A stretch of DNA of 64,000 bases. Source: Clostridiales bacterium (GTDB lineage Bacteria > Bacillota > Clostridia > Lachnospirales > Lachnospiraceae). A program made the translations under genes and the position numbers. Every line of letters begins with the position of its first letter. Position 1 is the stretch's first letter. Positions 33,926 through 43,237 of the stretch are shown here, piece by piece. Location of the stretch: positions 1 to 64,000 of the forward strand of contig JAAYNV010000040.1 of assembly GCA_012520645.1 (NCBI GenBank), in the 5' to 3' direction. The notes below the pieces were generated by a model, which saw nothing but the letters and a program-made list of their open reading frames with translations, did no database searches and was not told the DNA's origin.

Positions 33926-34881
33926 AGAATAAGATGAAAATAGTTTTTATGGGAACACCGGATTTTGCCGTGTTAGCTTTAGAGGCCATTGTAGAGGCAG
34001 GGCATGAAGTGACCTGTGTAGTGACACAGCCGGACAAACCAAAAGGGCGGGGAAAGGAAATGCAGTACACACCGGTCAAGGAGTGTGCATTAAAGTATGG
34101 TATTCCTGTCTTTCAGCCGGTGAAGATCAAACAGCCGGAGGAAATTGCCATCTTAAGAGAGTATGAAGCGGATATTTATGTGGTAGCGGCATTCGGACAG
34201 ATTCTTTCACAGGAGATACTGGATATTCCGAAGTTTGGCTGTGTGAACATTCATGCTTCTCTTCTTCCGAAATACCGGGGGGCGGCACCGATCCAGTGGG
34301 CGATTCTTGACGGAGAGACGCAAACCGGTGTCACAATCATGCAGATGAATGCAGGACTGGATACCGGAGATATGCTGACAAAGGTAGTTGTACCGATTAC
34401 GCAAGAGGACACAGGGGAGAGCCTGCATGATAAGCTGAGTGCGGCAGGAGCAAAACTTATCGTAGAGACGTTACCCTTGATTGAAAGGGGCGAGATCATC
34501 CCCGAAAAACAGGACGATTCCAAGTCCTGTTATGCCAGAATGTTAAATAAGGCTATGGGAAAGATTGACTGGAGCCGACCGGCAGTGGAAATTGAGCGTC
34601 TGGTCAGAGGACTCAATTCCTGGCCATCCGCTTTTACTTCTTTCCGCGGTAAAAATCTGAAAATATGGGAAGCTAAGGTGGCAGAGATAAAAGGAACAGA
34701 GGCAAAGCCGGGCTGTGTTACAGAAGTGGACAGGGAATCCTTTACGGTACAGACCGGAGAGGGAGGGCTTCGAATTTTCAGCGTACAGATAGAAGGAAAG
34801 AAAAGGATGACAGTCCGGGATTTCCTTCTGGGATATAAGGTAGAGCCGGGTGAGAGACTCGGTGACAGTATGGGAAAATAA
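33922..34881 (+). CDS. fmt: Methionyl-tRNA formyltransferase
   Basis: A 319-residue enzyme that formylates initiator Met-tRNA with 10-formyl-THF. N-terminal KIVFMGTPDFAVLALEAI, the catalytic segment GCVNIHASLLPKYRGAAPIQWAI, and the C-terminal tRNA-binding domain (LRIFSVQIEGKKRMTVRDFL) are all present. GTG 33922 overlaps def by 4 nt with GAGGAAG upstream; ATG 33934 (MKIVFMGT) is a shorter alternative. Couples with the def product upstream. Confidence 0.95.
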   Translation: MKNKMKIVFMGTPDFAVLALEAIVEAGHEVTCVVTQPDKPKGRGKEMQYTPVKECALKYGIPVFQPVKIKQPEEIAILREYEADIYVVAAFGQILSQEILDIPKFGCVNIHASLLPKYRGAAPIQWAILDGETQTGVTIMQMNAGLDTGDMLTKVVVPITQEDTGESLHDKLSAAGAKLIVETLPLIERGEIIPEKQDDSKSCYARMLNKAMGKIDWSRPAVEIERLVRGLNSWPSAFTSFRGKNLKIWEAKVAEIKGTEAKPGCVTEVDRESFTVQTGEGGLRIFSVQIEGKKRMTVRDFLLGYKVEPGERLGDSMGK

Positions 34882-34907
34882 AAGGAAACAGAATGGAGAG
34901 ATGAAGG

Positions 34908-35612
34908 ATGCCATATTACGGTTTTTACTATGATCCAACTTATGTTTTGGTCTTGATCGGAATTATTTTGACGGTGTTTGCCTCTATGAGAGTAAACAGT
35001 ACTTATAGCAAATATGCGAAAGTGCGCAGTATGTCCGGAATGACCGGTGCGGAAGCAGCACAGAGATTATTGTGGAATGCCGGGATTCAGGATGTGCGGA
35101 TTGAGCATGTGCGGGGGAACCTGACGGATCATTATGATCCCAGAGCAAAGGTTCTTCGTTTGTCGGATGCGACCTATGGTTCCGCTTCCGTTGCGGCGGT
35201 CGGAGTGGCAGCGCATGAGTGTGGTCATGCGATTCAGCATAAAGAGGGATATGCACCGTTAAGTATTCGTTCCGCTCTTGTTCCGGTTGCCAATTTCGGT
35301 TCCAGACTGGGTGTGCCGATTATTCTGCTTGGGCTTTTGTTTGGTTCCGGCAGTCTGTTGATCAATATCGGAATCTGGGTATTTTCCTTGTCCGTGCTGT
35401 TTCAGGTTGTGACCCTTCCGGTGGAATTCAATGCCTCCAGCCGTGCACTCAGACTGTTGGAGAGTCAGGGCATTTTGGGACATCAGGAGATCGGACAGTG
35501 CAGAAAGGTACTTAGTGCGGCGGCACTGACCTATGTGGCAGCGGCGGCGGCTTCCCTTCTTCAGCTGCTTCGTCTGGTGCTTTTGTTCGGAGGCAGACGA
35601 AGCGATGACTAA
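34908..35612 (+). CDS. Membrane zinc metallopeptidase (YugP family)
   Basis: A 234-residue integral membrane protein of the YugP/COG2738 family. The zinc motif AAHECGHAIQH (HExxH, about 103-113) follows an N-terminal helix (YVLVLIGIILTVFASM). Further helices are VPIILLGLLFGSGSLLI and IGIWVFSLSVLFQVVTL, and the third ligand region lies in VEFNASSRALRLLES. The physiological substrate is unknown. It overlaps rsmB by 8 nt and sits in its usual place in this cluster. Confidence 0.9.
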   Translation: MPYYGFYYDPTYVLVLIGIILTVFASMRVNSTYSKYAKVRSMSGMTGAEAAQRLLWNAGIQDVRIEHVRGNLTDHYDPRAKVLRLSDATYGSASVAAVGVAAHECGHAIQHKEGYAPLSIRSALVPVANFGSRLGVPIILLGLLFGSGSLLINIGIWVFSLSVLFQVVTLPVEFNASSRALRLLESQGILGHQEIGQCRKVLSAAALTYVAAAAASLLQLLRLVLLFGGRRSDD

Positions 35613-37065
35613 GAAGCAGGAACAGAAAGAAAGTCATGTCAATACAAGAGCCATCGTATTGGATATGCTGATGGAAATACTGGAGAACAAGGGAAAGAGC
35701 CATATTGTCATAAAGAATGTTTTGGATAAGTACAATTATATGGATGTGCAGGAAAAGGCATTTATGAAACGGCTGACGGAGGGAACTCTGGAACGGAAGA
35801 TTCAGTTGGATTATGTGATTGACAGCGTTTCCAATACGCCGGTAAACAAGATGAAGCCGCTTATTCGAAATCTTCTGCGAATGAGCGTATACCAGCTTTT
35901 GTTCATGGATCACATACCGGACAGTGCGGTGTGTAATGAGGCGGTGAAGCTTGCACAGAAGCGGAAGTTTCATTCGTTAAAAGGCTTTGTGAATGGTGTG
36001 CTTCGAAACATTGCCCGCAGTAAAGCGCATATTGTTTATCCGGACAGAGAACAGGAACCGGTCCGGTATTTGTCGGTCTTGTATTCCATGCCGGAGTGGA
36101 TCATTCAGATGTGGCTTCTTGATTATGGCATAGAGCGCACGGAAAGACTTTTAGCGGCTCTGTTAGAGGAACATCCGGTGACCGTTCGTATGCGTGAAAC
36201 GCTTTCGGAGGAAGAAAAGGAAGGCGTGCTTCTGGAGTTAAGGGCGGGCGGAGTTTCCGTGGAAAGGCATCCGTATCTGCCATATGCCTATGTGCTGACC
36301 CATACGGAGGGTATCGGAAACCTTTCGGCATTTCGGAGAGGGGAACTTTATGTGCAGGATGTGAGTTCCATGTTTGTGGCAGAGTGTGCCGGAATCCGTG
36401 CCGGAGATTATGTGTTGGATGTCTGTGTGGCACCGGGCGGAAAGAGTCTGCATGCGGCGGAAAAGCTCCTGTTAGCGGAAAATGGGATGAAGATACAAAG
36501 AGAAGCGGGAGAGTGCGCCGATGGACAGAAGGAGCGGAAAACGTGCATAGCCGGATGCGTTGAAGCGAGGGATGTCTCCGGGGAAAAGGCAGAAAAGCTT
36601 CAGGAGAATATGGAACGGCTTCAGATTCCCAATATGAAGATTCGGGTGCAGGATGCGACCGTGACGGATGCTTTTTCGGTGGATAAGGCAGATGTGCTTT
36701 TTCTGGATATTCCCTGTTCCGGACTCGGAATCATGGGAAAGAAACGGGATATCAAGTACAATGTGGAGCCAGAAAGAGTGGCTGAACTTGCCGTATTGCA
36801 GAAAAACATACTGCGCACCTGTATCCCTTATGTAAAAAAGGGCGGAGTCGTCATGTTTTCGACCTGTACGATACATAAACAGGAAAATGAGGAACTGCTT
36901 TCCTGGCTCCTTTCCGAGTTCCCGCTTGAGACAGAGAGCCTGAATGCGTATCTGCCAGCGTGTCTGCACAGTGAGACAACAGAGCAGGGGTATATACAGT
37001 TTCTGCCGGGAGAGCAGGAGACAGATGGATTTTTTCTGGCAAGGCTTCGAAGGAAAAACATTTGA
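35605..37065 (+). CDS. rsmB: 16S rRNA m5C967 methyltransferase
   Basis: A 486-residue enzyme with an N-terminal NusB-like RNA-binding domain (ALVLDM.. to ..GVLRNIAR) and a C-terminal SAM methyltransferase: SAM loop LDVCVAPGGKSLHAAEKL, first Cys in FLDIPCSGLGIMGKK and nucleophile Cys in MFSTCTIHKQENEE. ATG 35605 is chosen over the long 35533 frame, which runs through yugP. Between the SAM loop and VEARDVSGEKAEKL there is a charged insertion of about 30 residues, including REAGECADGQKERKTC, that most family members lack. Confidence 0.9.
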   Translation: MTKKQEQKESHVNTRAIVLDMLMEILENKGKSHIVIKNVLDKYNYMDVQEKAFMKRLTEGTLERKIQLDYVIDSVSNTPVNKMKPLIRNLLRMSVYQLLFMDHIPDSAVCNEAVKLAQKRKFHSLKGFVNGVLRNIARSKAHIVYPDREQEPVRYLSVLYSMPEWIIQMWLLDYGIERTERLLAALLEEHPVTVRMRETLSEEEKEGVLLELRAGGVSVERHPYLPYAYVLTHTEGIGNLSAFRRGELYVQDVSSMFVAECAGIRAGDYVLDVCVAPGGKSLHAAEKLLLAENGMKIQREAGECADGQKERKTCIAGCVEARDVSGEKAEKLQENMERLQIPNMKIRVQDATVTDAFSVDKADVLFLDIPCSGLGIMGKKRDIKYNVEPERVAELAVLQKNILRTCIPYVKKGGVVMFSTCTIHKQENEELLSWLLSEFPLETESLNAYLPACLHSETTEQGYIQFLPGEQETDGFFLARLRRKNI

Positions 37066-37144
37066 CAAACCGGAGTACAAGCGCTGACAGAGATAGAAAA
37101 TCCGATAAAATCGGATAAAAGTCGGATCAAAAAGAGGTGAGGTT

Positions 37145-38218
37145 GTGGAGCGGATCACACAGAACGGAAAAACGGATATCAAATCGTTAACCTTAAAAGA
37201 ACTTAAGGAAGAAGTGTCTGCCATGGGGGAAAAGCCGTTTCGTGCTAAACAGATGTATGAGTGGATGCACAAAAAGCTGGTGCGGGATTTTTCGGAAATG
37301 AGCAATCTGTCCAAGTCTTTCCGGGAAGCCTGTGAAAAGCGGTATGCGTATACGGCGCTGATACCGGTGCGGGAACAGGAATCCAGGATAGACGGCACGA
37401 AGAAATTTTTGTTTGAGCTTTCGGATGGCAATCTGGTGGAAAGTGTTTGGATGCGGTATAAGCACGGCAATTCTGTCTGCATTTCTTCGCAGGTCGGCTG
37501 CCGGATGGGCTGCCGTTTCTGCGCTTCCACGTTAGATGGACTGGAGCGGTCGCTTCTTCCGTCGGAGATGCTGGATCAGATTTATGCGATTACACTGCTG
37601 ACCGGAGAACGTGTATCCAATGTGGTGGTGATGGGAACCGGGGAACCGATGGATAATTATGATAATCTGCTGCGGTTTCTGGAGCTTTTGACCGATGCGA
37701 ACGGGCTGAACATCAGCCAGCGGAATGTGACCGTATCAACCTGTGGTATTGTGCCGAGGATGCGGCAGTTAGCAGAGGAAAAACTGCAGATTACACTGGC
37801 ACTTTCCCTTCATGCACCGACGGATGAGAAACGGAGGAAGCTGATGCCGGTTGCCAATCAGTATTCGCTTACAGAACTGATGGATGCCTGTGCCTATTAT
37901 TTTGAACAGACCGGAAGGCGCATTACGTTTGAATATTCCCTGGTGGCAGGCGTCAATGACAATAAAGAGGAAGCAAGAGAGCTTTCGGACCTGATCGGGC
38001 ATTTAAACTGCCACGTAAACCTGATTCCGGTCAACCCGATTGAGGAGCGGGATTATAAGGAATCCAGCCGTGCGGCAGTGCTTGCTTTTCAAAAGGAACT
38101 TGAAAAAAACAAAATAAATGTTACTATTAGAAGGGAAATGGGACGCGACATCGATGGTGCCTGCGGACAGCTCAGGCGAAGACATACGAAAAAGACAGTG
38201 GAGGACTTAACGTGTTAA
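37145..38218 (+). CDS. rlmN: Dual-specificity 23S rRNA/tRNA m2A methyltransferase (radical SAM)
   Basis: A 357-residue radical SAM enzyme methylating A2503 of 23S rRNA and A37 of tRNAs. The cluster motif CRMGCRFC (CxxxCxxC, about 118-125) and GTGEPMDNYDN are present, and the catalytic C-terminal Cys is in DIDGACGQLRRRH. GTG 37145 follows AAGAGGTGAGG. The end overlaps the phosphatase start by 7 nt. Confidence 0.95.
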   Translation: MERITQNGKTDIKSLTLKELKEEVSAMGEKPFRAKQMYEWMHKKLVRDFSEMSNLSKSFREACEKRYAYTALIPVREQESRIDGTKKFLFELSDGNLVESVWMRYKHGNSVCISSQVGCRMGCRFCASTLDGLERSLLPSEMLDQIYAITLLTGERVSNVVVMGTGEPMDNYDNLLRFLELLTDANGLNISQRNVTVSTCGIVPRMRQLAEEKLQITLALSLHAPTDEKRRKLMPVANQYSLTELMDACAYYFEQTGRRITFEYSLVAGVNDNKEEARELSDLIGHLNCHVNLIPVNPIEERDYKESSRAAVLAFQKELEKNKINVTIRREMGRDIDGACGQLRRRHTKKTVEDLTC

Positions 38219-38955
38219 AGACGTTTTCCATAACGGACATTGGAAGAAGAAGAAAACTGAATCAGGATTTTGTATATAGCTGTGAACGCCCGATCGGTAA
38301 TCTGCCGAATCTTTTTATTGTGGCAGACGGAATGGGCGGACATAATGCGGGGGACTATGCGTCCAAGTATACGGTGGAAACGATCGTAGAGGAAATCGGA
38401 AAATCATTTGAAAAAAATCCGGTCAGAATTTTAGAGAAGGCCATTCAGAAGGCAAATGAACATATCCGGGAAAAGTCTATGGAAGAGGAGGCTCTTTCCG
38501 GTATGGGGACTACGGTAGTAGCTGCGACCTGTCTGGGAAAATATTTACAGGTAGCAAATGTGGGTGACAGCAGACTGTATGTAGTGGGTGACGAGATTAC
38601 GCAGATTACAAGAGATCACTCTCTGGTAGAAGAAATGGTCCGCATGGGCGGAATTGACAGAGAAAGCGCAAGAAATCACCCGGATAAAAATATCATTACC
38701 AGAGCAGTCGGAGCGCAGGATACAGTGGACATTGACTTTTTCAGTGTGGAACTGAAGGAGGGGGAAATGGTACTTATGTGCTCCGATGGACTGACCAATA
38801 TGCTGGAGGATGAAGAAATCCGGATGATCTTAAGCGGTCAGAGAGATATTGTGGAGAAGGCGGAGGAGCTTATCAAAGCAGCCAACAATAACGGCGGGAA
38901 GGATAATATTGCAGTGATTATTATTGAACCGTTCGCAGATGAGGTGAAAGGTTGA
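38212..38955 (+). CDS. prpC: PPM-family serine/threonine protein phosphatase
   Basis: A 247-residue Mn2+/Mg2+-dependent PP2C-type phosphatase, the partner of the PASTA kinase downstream. Metal-binding motifs are DIGRRRKLNQD, VADGMGGHNAGD (about 38-49), LSGMGTTVVAA, VGDSRLYVV, and the terminal GGKDNIAVIII. GTG 38212 overlaps rlmN. It would dephosphorylate the kinase and its targets in growth and cell-wall control. Confidence 0.93.
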   Translation: MLKTFSITDIGRRRKLNQDFVYSCERPIGNLPNLFIVADGMGGHNAGDYASKYTVETIVEEIGKSFEKNPVRILEKAIQKANEHIREKSMEEEALSGMGTTVVAATCLGKYLQVANVGDSRLYVVGDEITQITRDHSLVEEMVRMGGIDRESARNHPDKNIITRAVGAQDTVDIDFFSVELKEGEMVLMCSDGLTNMLEDEEIRMILSGQRDIVEKAEELIKAANNNGGKDNIAVIIIEPFADEVKG

Positions 38956-39038
38956 AAATCATTGATTTTTAACCGGAGATATTATATGTGGAATGAAACA
39001 CAGTATCTCCAGACTTTGAAAGGAGCATAGTTATAGAG

Positions 39039-41180
39039 ATGATAAAGATAGGAATGCTAATCGGCGATCGCTATGAAATACTTGAAAAAATCGGCACCGG
39101 CGGCATGTCTGATGTGTATAAAGCAAAATGTCACAAGCTAAACCGCTTTGTGGCAGTCAAGGTGTTAAAGCAGGAATTCAGTGAAAATACAAATTTTGTA
39201 TCCAAGTTTCGGATTGAGGCGCAGGCAGCCGCAGGACTGATGCATCCGAATATCGTCAATGTCTATGACGTAGGAGAAGAAAACGGCATTTATTATATTG
39301 TCATGGAACTTGTGGAGGGAATCACCCTCAAAAAATATATTGAAAAGAAAGCAAGGTTATCCGTGAAGGAGGCTGTGACCATTGCCATTCAGGTGTCTAT
39401 GGGAATCGAGGCCGCGCACAATAACCATATCATACATCGTGATATTAAACCGCAGAATATCATCATTTCCAAGGAAGGGAAAGTAAAAGTTACAGACTTT
39501 GGTATCGCTAAGGCGGCTACGAGCAATACGATTACTTCAAATGTGATGGGAAGTGTGCACTATACGTCGCCGGAGCAGGCAAGAGGCGGTTATAGTGATG
39601 AAAAGAGCGACATTTATTCGCTGGGTATTACGTTGTTTGAAATGCTGACTGGCAGGGTGCCGTTTAACGGAGAAACAACCGTGGCAATCGCTATTAAGCA
39701 TATTCAGGAACCCATGCCGTCTCCACGTGATTATGTACCGGAGATTCCCGTCAGTGTAGAACAGATTGTATTCAAATGTACCCAGAAGAGTCCGGACAGA
39801 CGTTATCAGTCCATGCCGGAGTTGGTGGAGGATTTAAAACGTTCTCTGATCAATCCGGATGATGACTTCGTCAAGGTGATTGATGTGGACGGGAATGGGG
39901 AAACCAGAGCCATTTCTGACAGGGAATTTGAAAAAATCAAAAAGCAGTCTGCAAGAAGGGATGACTATGAGGAATCTCTCAGACTCAATGATACCGGAAG
40001 GGTCCAGCCACCGGCCAGACCAAACAGACAGACACGACCGAAGCAGAAGGCAGTGCGTGTGGAAGAGCCGGAAGTAGTTTATGAGGATGAAGCATACAAT
40101 CCGAAGATGGAAAAGCTGACCACAGTACTTGCGGTCATTGCGGCTGTCATTATCGGACTGATTGTGATCTTTTTGGCAGGGAAAGCATTTGGTCTGTTTG
40201 GTGCGGATGGTCTGGGCGGTATTTCCATTGGAAGTGAAAGTGGAAAGGGCATTATGCCTGATATTGTTGGCAAGACACTGGAGGAAGCGAAGAAGGAACT
40301 TCGAAATGCCGGCATTGATTATGAAATCCGTTATGAGGAATCACAGAAATATGGTGCGGATGTTGTCCTTTCTGCAAGTGTGAATGCCGGGGAAAAAGTC
40401 GGTGCAAATCAGACGGTTTCCGTTGTAGTCAGTGCCGGACAAAATGGAGTAGCCGTACCGGATGTGACCGGAAAGAGCGAGGCGGAAGCGACAGCAATTC
40501 TGGAAAAAGAAGGATTTGTGGTCAGCAAGGCAGAAGGCAATTCGGATACGGTGGAAAAGGGCAATATTATTTCACAGTCTCCTAAGGGAGGCGAAAAAGC
40601 TCCGCTTGGATCGTCCATCAGTATTATTATCAGTGCCGGTTCGGACAACAGCAATAAGGTGGCAATGCCACAGCTGGTGGGTCTTTCCGAGATGGATGCG
40701 ACCGTACAGCTGACGGAACTTGGTTTAAATGTCGGAAACGTGGAGATGATCAATCACGAGGATCCTGCCTATACAGGACTGGTTTGTTATCAGAGCTATT
40801 CGGTAGGAACGTATGTGGAACTGGGAACAGCGGTGGACTTAAAGGTCAGTACCGGACCGGAAAATGCGAGGTTCAGCTATAATGCCAGCATTGATTCGCC
40901 TGCAATGGAAGACCCGCAGTATCAGCCGGGGACTTCAACACAGGTCATTTTGACAACGGCAGAGGGGATTGAGCTGATGAGGACGACGACGTCATCCTTC
41001 CCGATTGCTGTGAATTTTAGTGGAATTGAGGGTTCCGGAACTGGTGTGATTACCTTTGTCTATGATGTGACAACAGATGCGGCTACTACTACGGATGAGA
41101 ACGGAGAGACGGTGACTCTGCCGGGGACAACACAGCAGAAGACTACCCAGAGGGCGGTGGCATTTACACCGGAATCCTAA
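39039..41180 (+). CDS. prkC: PASTA-domain Ser/Thr protein kinase
   Basis: A 713-residue membrane kinase that senses muropeptides or lipid II. Kinase domain residues 1-270: glycine loop GTGGMSDVYKA, VAVKVL lysine, HRDIKPQNII catalytic loop, DFGIAKA. A membrane helix (LAVIAAVIIGLIVIFLAG) sits near 366-386. Three PASTA repeats begin MPDIVGKTLEEAKKEL, VPDVTGKSEAEATAIL and MPQLVGLSEMDATVQL. A further C-terminal beta domain (QYQPGTSTQVILTTAEG..) ends Thr-rich. AGGAG lies 13 nt before ATG 39039; ATG 39054 is an alternative. Paired with prpC upstream. Confidence 0.94.
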   Translation: MIKIGMLIGDRYEILEKIGTGGMSDVYKAKCHKLNRFVAVKVLKQEFSENTNFVSKFRIEAQAAAGLMHPNIVNVYDVGEENGIYYIVMELVEGITLKKYIEKKARLSVKEAVTIAIQVSMGIEAAHNNHIIHRDIKPQNIIISKEGKVKVTDFGIAKAATSNTITSNVMGSVHYTSPEQARGGYSDEKSDIYSLGITLFEMLTGRVPFNGETTVAIAIKHIQEPMPSPRDYVPEIPVSVEQIVFKCTQKSPDRRYQSMPELVEDLKRSLINPDDDFVKVIDVDGNGETRAISDREFEKIKKQSARRDDYEESLRLNDTGRVQPPARPNRQTRPKQKAVRVEEPEVVYEDEAYNPKMEKLTTVLAVIAAVIIGLIVIFLAGKAFGLFGADGLGGISIGSESGKGIMPDIVGKTLEEAKKELRNAGIDYEIRYEESQKYGADVVLSASVNAGEKVGANQTVSVVVSAGQNGVAVPDVTGKSEAEATAILEKEGFVVSKAEGNSDTVEKGNIISQSPKGGEKAPLGSSISIIISAGSDNSNKVAMPQLVGLSEMDATVQLTELGLNVGNVEMINHEDPAYTGLVCYQSYSVGTYVELGTAVDLKVSTGPENARFSYNASIDSPAMEDPQYQPGTSTQVILTTAEGIELMRTTTSSFPIAVNFSGIEGSGTGVITFVYDVTTDAATTTDENGETVTLPGTTQQKTTQRAVAFTPES

Positions 41181-41208
41181 ATAGGTGTCTGGAAGGGCAA
41201 GGGTTTGT

Positions 41209-42087
41209 ATGCAGGGAAAGATTATCAGGGGAATCGCAGGATTCTATTATGTGCATATAGAAGGCAAGGGCATTTATGAGTGCAAGGCAAAGGGCGTATT
41301 TCGAAAGGATCATAAGAAACCTTTAGTCGGAGACAATGTGGAAATCGATGTGCTTTCGGAGGAAGAAAAGCTGGGTAATATTTCCGTATTGCTCCAAAGA
41401 AAAAATGCGCTGATACGCCCGGCAGTTGCCAATATTGATCAGGCACTTGTCATATTTGCGGCTGCAAAGCCGGAGCCTAACTTTAATTTGTTGGATCGTT
41501 TTCTTATTATGATGGAACAGCAGGGGTTGCATAGTACAATCTGCTTTAATAAGCTGGATATCATATCGGAAGAAGAGAAGGCAAGGCTTAAAAGCATTTA
41601 TGAGCCGTGCGGCTATACGGTACTGTTCGTCAGTGCCAGAGAAGAAAAAGGCATAGATTCCCTAAAGGAGCTTTTAACGGGTAAAACGACTGCCGTGGCA
41701 GGACCAAGCGGAGTGGGAAAATCTTCTCTGGTCAATACGCTGCAGAGCCATACGCAGATGGAGACCGGAGCCATCAGTGAAAAAATCGAACGGGGACGGC
41801 ATACGACCCGTCATACGGAACTGATTTCCATAGAGCAAAATACCTATATCATGGACACACCGGGATTCAGTTCCTTAAATCTGGCAGAGACGGAAAAAGA
41901 GGAGTTAAAAGACTATTATCCTGAATTTGCTCCGTATCACGGCGCGTGCCGCTTTCAGGGATGCGTCCATATACACGAACCGGACTGCGCTGTAAAGAGA
42001 GCGCTGGAAGCAGGAAAAATCCACCGGATGCGGTACGACAATTATGTACTGCTTTATGAGGAATTGAAAAACAGGCGGCGTTATTAG
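41209..42087 (+). CDS. rsgA: Ribosome small-subunit-dependent GTPase A
   Basis: A 292-residue circularly permuted GTPase aiding late 30S maturation. OB-fold first, then G4 FNKLD, G1 GPSGVGKSSLVNTL, G3 MDTPGFSS, and a zinc knuckle CRFQGCVHIHEPDC. ATG 41209 (AGGGCAAGGG upstream) is preferred over GTG 41185. It follows prkC as in most Firmicutes. Confidence 0.93.
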   Translation: MQGKIIRGIAGFYYVHIEGKGIYECKAKGVFRKDHKKPLVGDNVEIDVLSEEEKLGNISVLLQRKNALIRPAVANIDQALVIFAAAKPEPNFNLLDRFLIMMEQQGLHSTICFNKLDIISEEEKARLKSIYEPCGYTVLFVSAREEKGIDSLKELLTGKTTAVAGPSGVGKSSLVNTLQSHTQMETGAISEKIERGRHTTRHTELISIEQNTYIMDTPGFSSLNLAETEKEELKDYYPEFAPYHGACRFQGCVHIHEPDCAVKRALEAGKIHRMRYDNYVLLYEELKNRRRY

Positions 42088-42129
42088 AAGCCTTAAAATA
42101 AAGGATACAAAAGGAGATTAGAACAGACT

Positions 42130-43227
42130 ATGAAACTAGGAATCGTAGGACTTCCGAATGTGGGAAAGAGCACATTATTTAATTCATTGACAAAGGCGGG
42201 CGCAGAATCGGCAAACTATCCGTTCTGTACCATTGATCCGAACGTGGGAATCGTTACCGTACCGGATGAGCGATTAAAGCTGCTTGGAGATATGTACCAG
42301 TCTAAAAAGGTAACACCTGCAGTCATTGAATTTGTAGACATTGCAGGTCTGGTAAAGGGTGCATCCAAGGGAGAGGGACTGGGAAATCAGTTCTTAAGCA
42401 ATATCCGCGAGGTGGATGCAGTCGTGCATGTAGTCAGATGCTTTGAGGATGCCAATGTGGTTCATGTAGACGGTAGCATTGATCCGTTGCGTGACATTGA
42501 AACAATCAATCTGGAGTTGATTTTTTCCGATATTGAGATTCTGGATAGAAGAATTGCCAAGACTTCCCGTGGGGCAAGAAATGACAAGACACTGGCAAAG
42601 GAACTGGCGCTTCTTGAGCGCATCAAGGCGCATTTGGAGGAAGGAAAGCTGGCAAAAGGTTTTGAAACAGCAGACGAGGATGAAGAGGAATGGTTTAATT
42701 CCTACAATCTGCTGACTGCAAAGCCGGTTATCTTTGCAGCAAACGTGGCAGAGGATGATCTGGCGGATGACGGGGCAAATAATAAGGGCGTGGCGGCTGT
42801 ACGGGAATTTGCAGCAGCAAACGGCAGTGAGGTATTTGTGATCTGTGCACAGATTGAGCAGGAGATTGCAGAGCTGGATGAAGATGAAAAAGCCATGTTC
42901 TTAGAGGATCTTGGTCTCAAAGAGTCGGGTCTGGAAAAACTCATCAAGGCAAGCTATCAGTTGCTTGGTTTGATCAGCTTCTTAACGGCGGGCGAGGATG
43001 AGACACGCGCCTGGACGATTAAGGTTGGGACGAAAGCACCGCAGGCAGCAGGAAAGATTCATACGGATTTTGAAAGAGGATTTATCAAAGCTGAGGTTGT
43101 AAACTATAAGGATCTGTTAGAGCAGGGTTCCCTGTCTGCAGCAAGAGAAAAGGGATTAGTCGGAATGGAAGGAAAGGAATACGTTGTAAAGGATGGCGAT
43201 GTGATCCTCTTTAGATTCAACGTATAG
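42130..43227 (+). CDS. ychF: Redox-regulated ATPase YchF
   Basis: A 365-residue Obg-family P-loop protein that binds ATP rather than GTP and associates with ribosomes. G1 GLPNVGKSTLFNSL (about 6-19), G3 DIAGLVKGASKGEGLGNQFL, NVAEDD in place of NKxD, and a C-terminal TGS-like domain ending GDVILFRFNV. AAAAGGAG provides the ribosome binding site. It ends just before lgt. Confidence 0.95.
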   Translation: MKLGIVGLPNVGKSTLFNSLTKAGAESANYPFCTIDPNVGIVTVPDERLKLLGDMYQSKKVTPAVIEFVDIAGLVKGASKGEGLGNQFLSNIREVDAVVHVVRCFEDANVVHVDGSIDPLRDIETINLELIFSDIEILDRRIAKTSRGARNDKTLAKELALLERIKAHLEEGKLAKGFETADEDEEEWFNSYNLLTAKPVIFAANVAEDDLADDGANNKGVAAVREFAAANGSEVFVICAQIEQEIAELDEDEKAMFLEDLGLKESGLEKLIKASYQLLGLISFLTAGEDETRAWTIKVGTKAPQAAGKIHTDFERGFIKAEVVNYKDLLEQGSLSAAREKGLVGMEGKEYVVKDGDVILFRFNV

Positions 43228-43237
43228 TGTGATAAGA

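Noticed and set aside
36472-37530. 352-codon antisense ORF on the minus strand opposite rsmB and rlmN
   Set aside because: Both plus-strand genes have full family motifs here; the antisense peptide is low in recognisable motifs, Cys/His/Ser-rich and lacks a ribosome binding site.
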